NCBI GenBank assembly: GCA_023374045.1
Contig: CM041776.1
Location: 352,964,296-353,028,295 of the forward strand
Source: Limonium bicolor
Taxonomy: Eukaryota > Streptophyta > Magnoliopsida > Caryophyllales > Plumbaginaceae
Length of the DNA stretch: 64,000 nt
Reading direction: 5' to 3'
Both the position numbers and the translations under genes were made by a program. The notes beneath the pieces were generated by a model. It had not been told where the DNA came from. It was given only the letters and a program-made list of their open reading frames with translations, and did not search any database. Position 1 is the first letter of the stretch, and each line of letters begins with the position of its first letter. Below, piece by piece: positions 56,568-64,000 of this stretch.

Positions 56568-59500
56568 TGTAACACCCCTCTCCATAATCACGTAATAATC
56601 ACTCACGTAGCAATAAATAAAACGTCTTACAGCGGAAGAATAAAATCAAAACAATACTCACTCGGGTGTCACCAGCCATTACTCGCCCATGCGAGCAACG
56701 AAGCCAAACTATATCCAACTTCCAACATAAACAAACTACTACCGCCGTGATAACGAGAAAACCTATACATCATACTTGTCCATAAATCATAACATCGACA
56801 AGTGAGCGTCTACCCAAACCTGAATATACATAACCTTACCATAATACAACTCCATGTGCGGTAGCTAAAATAAACTCTAATGACCCTGTTCCCGCACTTC
56901 GGCTCGGCGATAATCAACAACCTGCATGAGTGTAGTATCAGCGATAGACGCTGAGTATGCCGGGCCTGGACCCTATTGGTCACTTAGTCATTTTAACCAT
57001 CTTATTATTAGATTGGTTTCATGCTTTACCATTTTATAGATATAATCAATACTGTAATAAACAAGTATAATATACATAATCCACCATCCAAAAATTCATA
57101 AACATTCAACCAACCATCCAATCCAAACATTCATTTAATATCACAAACCACAATTGTATATCGAACGTATCGAATAATTACAGTAAAATGTACAATGTAA
57201 AATCGCCGTAGCGTTCACCATCCAGTGTTAATTTAATTTAATTTGCCTTCAAGGCCCATCCATATCCAATGATTACACTATAGTGTACAGTTTCCACAAT
57301 TAATTTATCTTGGCCTTTAAGGCCCCATCCAAACCATGTTTAATTAATACCAATTGGGCGTCATGTTAAGACAACCTTATAACCTCACCATGGACAGTAG
57401 TCCTCCCTTACACACAAAGGTGCTCATTTCGCCAGAGGTCCGGAGGCCCCTGACTATTCTCTTATGTCTCGTAAGACGTCCATATAAAGGCCGTAGCCAC
57501 CTGACCCACGATCCAGTTTGGGCTCGTTGGGTATAAACCTGGAGCGAAATCCAATCGGAAACCCCTCAGTGATCACAAATGCGCAACCAAGTAGTTCGTA
57601 AACCACCGGGATTCCTCACCTCAACTCATACAATCTCTCTCATAATGTTTAAGATATGCTCTTAGTCTTATGGAGAATAATTATTAATTAGCTGCCCAAT
57701 GGGTCTCACGCATACCTAGAAGTAATCTAGGTTATATTCATGTTCGAGATCCATGCTCTAGAGACCGACAATGTTGTGACTCGTTCCTAAGTATTTTACT
57801 TAGGTTACCATATACTTAATATTAATACTATGGTATTATATCATGTAACCATCATGTCATCACATTAACGTATATGTATGTTTATATAAGTCGATCTATA
57901 GTCGACGTAGTGTTAGTCCCGTAGGACACTCGTGCATAAATAAATATAATCAGTAACACCTAACCACATACATGTATCCACACACATAACACACAAGTTA
58001 TATCAACAAAATCGAGCCCATGGAGTTTCCTTAGGACAACTCGGATCAAACCCCTTTACATACCGTTCACCAAGACCTAGGATGCGCAGTGTAGTCCACT
58101 AGCTCGTCAAGCGTCCTTGTCAGAAGTATGATCTAAACGGTATTAAAACTATAAGTCAGTCTCCATGACTAACTACATCCGGTACTTCCGAATAACAAGT
58201 AACCCCGACAGTTCATCCCTGTTTTCTACAGTTATTTTTTACGGGTTTCTCTAAACCGGTCGGCTTGTTACTAAGACTCGTATGTCAAAATATTTGACTG
58301 TTAAGTTTAATTCATTATATTTCTTTAATCTTATCCACCACTAATTAAACTTAGGTACATAATCTATAGTTGCATGTATGCATGCATGACTATATTATAT
58401 TGTATTATTTTCCACCATCCTTATAATACAATGTATTATATAATTCATTATCTTTAGCAAATAATATTTGCATCCAAAAACTCATAACTTATAGTTCGTA
58501 ACTATTTTTGTAATAACCACCACCATTATATTATATGGTTTCCAACCATAATATATATCCATCCTTATATACATTATTCTTGTATATGTATATATTTACC
58601 ACGTAGGTAAGTTCCATGAGTTATAAAACTCTTATATTATATGTTACATTTTATCATCTTACATTAGATGATTATTCCCATTAGTTGTATTATATTATAC
58701 AACTTATATTAAGGTTATTATCCCAATATTATGTAACATTTTATGTTGTATATTTACAACTCCCAAGGTTTATTCAACAAATACCTTAGCTTTATAAATA
58801 TTATTTATTTGTAGTTTGTCACATTATTTAATGTGAATATCCTTACTTATATTAATTCCACCTAAACCATATAATTGTTATAACATTTATAACACTATAG
58901 ACCATAGTCTAAAATTCATTTTCCAACTTTATTATTTTCGGTACAGCCCTTATATTTCTTTTAAATTCCATTTTGACCACATAACATTATATAATGTTAT
59001 ACCATATACTAATATCATTTGATATGATATTTTTATTTCCTTAAATTATAACCTATAGTTCTCATACAAAACTATTATATACCGCATAGGCATATATATT
59101 AAACCTTATTCTTTTCCATAAACCATAGTTTCCTTTATTTACAAAATCACCCCATTATTTATACCATGTTATATATACCATTTAATATAACATTTCTAAC
59201 TTATAAAAAGGGTATAATCTATGATTATATTTTTGTAAATTCCGAGCAGACCTTGTTCTGTTTTATAATTGCCATTTGGCCCTATTTATAACATATAGTT
59301 TTATCATATCATTAAAACTATATATTATACACATATCTTAATAAATACTCTTATATTATTCTAAAATCACCAAATTTCACCAAAGGGTTATAATTACCCT
59401 TACTAACCATATACTTTCGGTATATTACATTTCCACCACATCTTTTATCCCAAAGTGTCATAATGACATGATAACTATATATTATACATATATAGTTTAT

Positions 59501-61961
59501 CTTAATTCCAAATCAACCCAATAAATTCCTAAAAATTCCTAATAGCCCATGGGTGTTTATAATACCATTTTACTCCCCTTCTTTTCGGTAATAACATATT
59601 TGCCACATATGTTATAAAATTGTTACAATTAAATACTTATCTTATTATATAACCTTAAACAAGTTATTGAACTTATCTAATTTGGTCAAAACCTACCATA
59701 TGGTCAAGGTGACCACCTTAATATTTCCTTGACCATCACTAACCATATATTACGGTTTGTACCCTTGTTTTTCAGAAATTACCATTTAACCACCCAAACT
59801 TTATAAAATCTTATATTTTTATATAAACTCATTTTAACCTCCAGTTTTCGGCTATATCCTTTTATAGCCCCCAAATTTAATTTAATTACACTTTAACCCC
59901 TTATAATATGCGGTAATGCATATATACCACCTAAACTTAAATAAAACCTTATAAATGCATAAATAAAATGGCCTAAAGTACATGGCCTTATTACAAACAT
60001 TGGCTCATAAAATAAATTACACATAAATGTCCATAAATGCATTAAACTCCCGGCCCTTACACATATTTTTCCATATTTACCAATTTTCCACATAATGTCT
60101 TAAATTTGACAATTATGTTAATTAATTAGTTAGATAAATTTACCAAACCAATTTTAATCACCTAAGGTCAAAATAAGACCTTAATATCCTTGTTCACTCA
60201 TGGCACATATTATTCAAATATGTATAAACACATATTAATCTACCAAGTGAAGGTTTAAGTGATTTATACCTTGTTTTTGCCTAGATAAAGCCTTGTTTGA
60301 TTTCGGCCTGCTTAGGATTATTTTTTTCAAAGCTTCTTTTACATGTTTTCAAATAGCAATTAAGACATAGTTAGTCTCCAAGCAAGATCTAACCATAAGA
60401 AGTGTTTTAATGTATATTTCAAGGTAAAATTTACCTTAGAATACCAAGGTAGCCAAGGGTGTCTTCGGCCTAAAATAACAGAAGGTAAAGAGCATCAAAA
60501 GAGCTACTAAACCAAGGCTTAAAACTGACATAACTCAGATTCGAAGATGGCTAATTTTACCTTGTTTAAAATGCCTAAAATGGTGTTTTCGGCTTGGATC
60601 TGGCTATACCTTGAAGCTCTTGATAGATCCACTGAATAAGTATGTTAAGAAGAAGATTATAAGCCTAAGATAACAGGTTTTACAACCGGAATGGAAGGGA
60701 ATCAAAAGATAAGTGCTTAAAGCACATTTTTATACCTTAAGAACAAGATTGGGTTTCTCCACCTTCTTCCTTGTTATGGCCGATATTTGCCCTCCTTTTG
60801 ACCTCCAAAACAAGCTAGATCCATGGATGGAAATGGTTGATGCTTAGATCCATCGAAAGAGGAAAGAAATGTGAAGATAATGAACATAAAATGACTAATA
60901 AGCTTACCTAGGTAGCAAGGTGTTCTTCTCTGTTCTTGGTGAGTTAGCCACGGTTTGAGAAGCAAGGAGAGGATGGAGAAGGCCTTGAGTCGGCTGGGAA
61001 GCAAGGCAAATGAGAAAGGTAGGTCAAATTGGCTTAAAACACATTTTTTTGCTTTGTTTAATATATTTGGTGTTTAATGACTCACCATGTATTATTGGCA
61101 TCAGTTATTGAAGGGGAAAGGAGCCTCACACAGTTTTTGAAGCCTTAATCAATCAAGGAGCAAGTGTGTATTGTTTATATTATAGTATAAGAAAGGTAAA
61201 AGTAATCTCTTAAATTAAGGAGTGGTGTTAGAGGCTTGTCTTTTGTGCTTGCAAGTGGCGATTTTAAGCTCCCTTGCTTGTGGATGTCGACCTCATGTGG
61301 TCCAAGGGGTCAAACTTTGACCTCTTGACCATTCTTAGTCAATGTTGACTCAAACGGGCCCCTTTTAGTGTTTTATTAATATTTTAATATAAAATTTGTA
61401 AAAATTGTATATTCTAGAATTAAATTCCTAATATGATATATATGATATATTATCATATTTAAAGGTAATTATGACCTTTAAGCCCATTAAAAACCAATTT
61501 AGAAGGCAATTACACAAAAACGTGCTTTAAGGAGTTTTAGTGCACATTTTGTGTCGCAAGGTGTTTCTGAGCTCTATTTCTTTGAGAACAGATTTGTTGT
61601 GTTCCTTACATGATATTTGATCATGGTATCCAATTTTATATCATTTAGAGGTCATTAGACCTTTAAGGTATTCTTAGAGCATATTTTGCCCTACTTGACC
61701 TTGAAGCATGTAAATGCTTGTTCTTTGTGTTGGAGTGTTTTCCAAGATTGTAGTATGTTTAGTTATGTGTTAATAAGCTTAGGACAAAGTTTTAGGTCCT
61801 AAGAAGTTCATTTGGGTATTTATTTACCCTAAACAGTCAAAGGGTGCAATATCTTGCTTTGTATTGACCACTGTTGTTCTCAGTTGACTTTTAAGGCATG
61901 TTTAGGCCTTAATCAATGCGATTAGATGTTTAATCCAATTTTATTAGTTTGGGGTATTTCA
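56568..61961 (-). mobile_element. Element 4 5' LTR, full length
   Basis: 5394 bases. In element orientation it starts TGAAATACCCCAAAC and ends GGGGTGTTACA. No gene was found. 56568-58250 is the terminal part missing from the 3' LTR. 58430-59860 is hairpin-rich. 60400-61100 contains 'ggtaaaatttacc' and A/G-rich leader-like sequence, and 61300-61353 holds the W-box palindromes. Confidence 0.9.
58430..59860. repeat. Dense series of short AT-rich hairpins (5' LTR copy)
   Basis: Counterpart of 48540-49910. Some hairpins differ between the copies while staying paired, for example GCAAAT-AAT-ATTTGC here and GCAAATATATTTGC in the other LTR. Confidence 0.75.
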
Positions 61962-62630
61962 ATTACTTCCCTAGCACCCAGCCTTGTAAAAATCTAGGCT
62001 GCAATTATGGGAGGTTTGTCACCCTAATGCCCCGCCTAAAAAGATCCAGACTGCGACAAGGGGGTTATGACCCCAGTGCCCCACCTCGGATTTTTATTTT
62101 GGAAGGGAGACAAGTGATGCCTAACTAGGGAGAAAACGTTCTTTGGAGGTGTTAGACATCCATGTTCCCGAAAACGGTTTAGTTTGAATTGAAAACTAAG
62201 CTTGAAAACTTTGGAAGTTGTTCGGAATCCTCGGTGAAGAAACACTGATTTTGAGAAATGTTTTTAGTAGAAAACTTTCTGTATATGTGAGAAGAACTTT
62301 CTGCATTGAGAAGAGTTTTTTGTGATGTGAGAAGAGTTTTTCCTTAAAATTCCACAAAATGATTTCTTTGAAAGCGTGATAAAATGATTGTTTTGAAAAT
62401 GAGAAAGAAGATTTTGTGATTAAAGCCAATAAAGAGGAATGTTTGGATCTTTGAATGTGATTTACAAGTTGGGTTTGAGTTGGATTGAACTGGTCGAATT
62501 GAATCGGACTAAATTGGATTAGAGATGAGATGGTTTGGACTGAATGGAATTGGATTGAATCGAGTTAGGCCAATCTTGAATTGAACTTGGGCCGTATTTG
62601 AATTGAATTTGGGCCAGGCCAAAAATTGGG

Positions 62631-62836
62631 TCAAGGTCAACGTTTTGATCAAAGTCAAAGTTTAGGTGGTCAAAAGGTCAAAGTTAAGATTCAGGTCGAA
62701 TTTCGGATCAAGGTCCAAGTCAAAGTTCAGGTCAAAGTTCGGGTCAAGGTCCAGGTCAAAGTTTGGGTCAAGGTCAGGTCAAAGTTCAGGTCAAGGTCCA
62801 GGTCAATGTTCAGGTAAGTTTGGGTCAAGGCTTGGG
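62631..62836. repeat. Degenerate GGTCAAAGTTC tandem repeat
   Basis: About 16 imperfect units of 11-13 bases (GGTCAAAGTTC, GGTCAAGGTCC, GGTCAAAGTTTGG). The open frame across it (Lys/Val/Arg/Ser-rich) is a by-product of the repeat. Confidence 0.85.
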
Positions 62837-62837
62837 A

Positions 62838-62916
62838 CTTGGATTATTTTTTGTGACTTGGATTATTTTGTGGACTTGGATATTTTGTGGACTTGGATTA
62901 TTTTTGTGAACTTGGA
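62838..62916. repeat. Short tandem repeat ACTTGGATTATTTTGTG
   Basis: Four to five imperfect units of about 17-19 bases following directly on the GGTCAA repeat. Confidence 0.8.
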
Positions 62917-63041
62917 TTGAAGTTGGATAACACTTCATGGGAGAGTTTTTTGGGATTTGGAGAGGATTTGATTTGGGTTGGACTTGAAGTGTTGGGCTAA
63001 AGGGTTGATTTGTTGACTTGGGTCTATTTTGGACTTTGGGT

Positions 63042-63103
63042 CATGGGTTTTAGGCTTGGGCCGTGGGTTTTGGGCTTGGGCCGTGGGTTTTGAGCTTGGG
63101 CCA
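63042..63103. repeat. 20-base tandem repeat GGGTTTTGGGCTTGGGCCGT
   Basis: Three near-identical units with single-base differences. Confidence 0.85.
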
Positions 63104-63429
63104 AGTTTGTGGAGATCAAAGAGGGCTTTGAAAAGATGATCATCAAAGTCAAAATGAAAAAGAGATTGATGACACAAATAAGAAAATTAGAGAGACAATT
63201 TGAATTTCCATTGGATAGAAACCTTTACAGAGATGGGCCGGATCCTTAAATTAAAGGAGAATTGAAGTTGATGACTCAGTACTCATTTTTTGGATCAAAC
63301 TAGATGTACAATTTTTATCTTAATAAAGGGATGGTTTGGAAAGTCTTATAATAGAAAGGGTTGTTTCCACCGTCCGAACTCTACGGCTGTTTGAGTGAGA
63401 CAAGCCCTTGATCCTAAAATCTTTTCTAG

Positions 63430-63450
63430 AGTGGGCCTCAAAGGCCCACT
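63430..63450. other. Perfect 9-base inverted repeat
   Basis: AGTGGGCCT-CAA-AGGCCCACT, a strong isolated hairpin in the unassigned flank. Confidence 0.6.
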
Positions 63451-64000
63451 AAAAGGGGTCAACCTAATGGGCTGTCTAAGGCCACCTGTCCTAGCCCGGT
63501 TGGCTAGTTATGGGTTGAATCTGAATTAAGCTAGATTTGGACCACAAGTTTATGTGGGCCCAAATAGAACAAGCCCATACATTTGCAGAGATATAACAAG
63601 GAAAATGAGCCACCAAGGTAAATCAATACGTAGACATGGATTGCAAAAACAAATACAATACATGAACGGGAATTTCTAACACCACCCAACGAGCTGTGAC
63701 AGATAGAAAGGATTGCAGAATCTGAATAATGTATATACAAGGAATGAAGTTTGAAAGCTACTTAAGTAGCAAGTCAGATTACCCATCCCTAAAACTCTCA
63801 AGAAACATCAACCAAATAAATCCTACTATATGGGTTGCTATTAGTTGTTATTCTCACACTATTTTATCTTTCAATGATCAACCAAAGGTCACAAGCAGGA
63901 AAGAACATCAAAATATGAATATACAGAAGAGGAAAACTATACACATAATACAGGTGAAAGCTGGTATGCAAAGCTAATTAACCTACTAAAACAGACTTAG

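Larger units (their letters stand above)
48390..61961 (-). mobile_element. Element 4: gag-only LTR element with 5.4 kb LTR
   Basis: Reading leftward: 5' LTR 61961-56568, PBS, gag 56337-54957, about 2.8 kb without recognisable coding sequence, PPT, and a truncated 3' LTR (52086-48390). The gag is related to those of elements 1-3 and shares their intron position, but neither AlkB gene nor pol is seen. It is probably a non-autonomous relative mobilised by proteins of others. The left edge is cut where it meets element 3. Confidence 0.85.
61962..64000. other. Unassigned flank, repeat-like, no gene recognised
   Basis: Begins ATTAC after element 4's LTR. An early pair of half-similar blocks (61978-62035 and 62036-62092) both contain 'ccc(c)...gtgcccc/atgccccgcct'. 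Later parts are rich in GGTCAA and GGGCTTGGGCC motifs of the kind found in plant repeats. No convincing protein was found; open frames over the tandem repeats are low complexity. Confidence 0.5.

Noticed and set aside
62626..62920. Lys/Val/Arg/Ser-rich open frames
   Set aside because: Direct read-out of the GGTCAA tandem repeat, not a protein-like sequence.

Overview
The window is a nested block of long-terminal-repeat (LTR) retrotransposons, and no ordinary host gene was recognised in it. The elements are plant-type Ty3/Gypsy chromoviruses. They have LTRs of about 4-5.4 kb, a primer binding site matching initiator-Met tRNA, a gag with zinc knuckles, a protease/RT/RNase H/integrase pol, a GPY/F-like module and a short degenerate chromodomain-like C-terminus of Tekay/Del type. 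Tourist-like and hAT-like small DNA transposons add to the plant picture. I cannot name the species.

Layout. (a) 1-1407: right end of an unassigned LTR inserted into the 5' LTR of element 1. (b) Element 1 (+), oldest layer: 5' LTR 1408-4755, gag 4992-6372, AlkB-like gene 6553-7245, pol in three blocks (7403-8091, 12131-13842, 28266-29333), 3' LTR 29644-32827, truncated. (c) Inserted in its pol: a solo LTR (8092-12125, target duplication GCATG) and a complete element 2 (+, 13843-28260, target duplication GTTCC). (d) Element 3 (-, 32828-48389) sits at the broken edge of element 1 and is interrupted by a hAT-like insertion (37338-38272). (e) Element 4 (-, 48390-61961): a gag-only, apparently non-autonomous relative with a 5.4 kb LTR; its other LTR is truncated where it meets element 3. 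(f) 61962-64000: unassigned repeat-like sequence.

The most interesting system is a complete AlkB-family Fe(II)/2-oxoglutarate dioxygenase gene carried by all three pol-bearing elements (6553-7245, 19695-20453, complement 41779-42537). The iron ligands are intact in all three copies. The gene lies between gag and protease inside a 1.03-1.07 kb GT...AG segment. Removing that segment would fuse Gag to Pol in frame in all three elements. The segment also holds a conserved AATAAA downstream of the AlkB stop. The simplest reading, which is inference, is that splicing gives Gag-Pol while unspliced or alternatively spliced, early-polyadenylated RNA gives the dioxygenase. Gag contains further short, phase-conserved introns.

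A second theme is structured sequence. The LTRs carry GC-rich arrays of hairpins whose stems differ between families and between units by compensatory changes. Element 4's LTRs are packed with short AT-rich hairpins, and its 3' non-coding region has tandem covarying hairpins. The primer binding site folds on itself in all four elements, with a covarying base pair. Element 3 has mismatched flanks and LTRs with different array types, which points to ectopic recombination. All reading was by eye; no alignment or database search was run.
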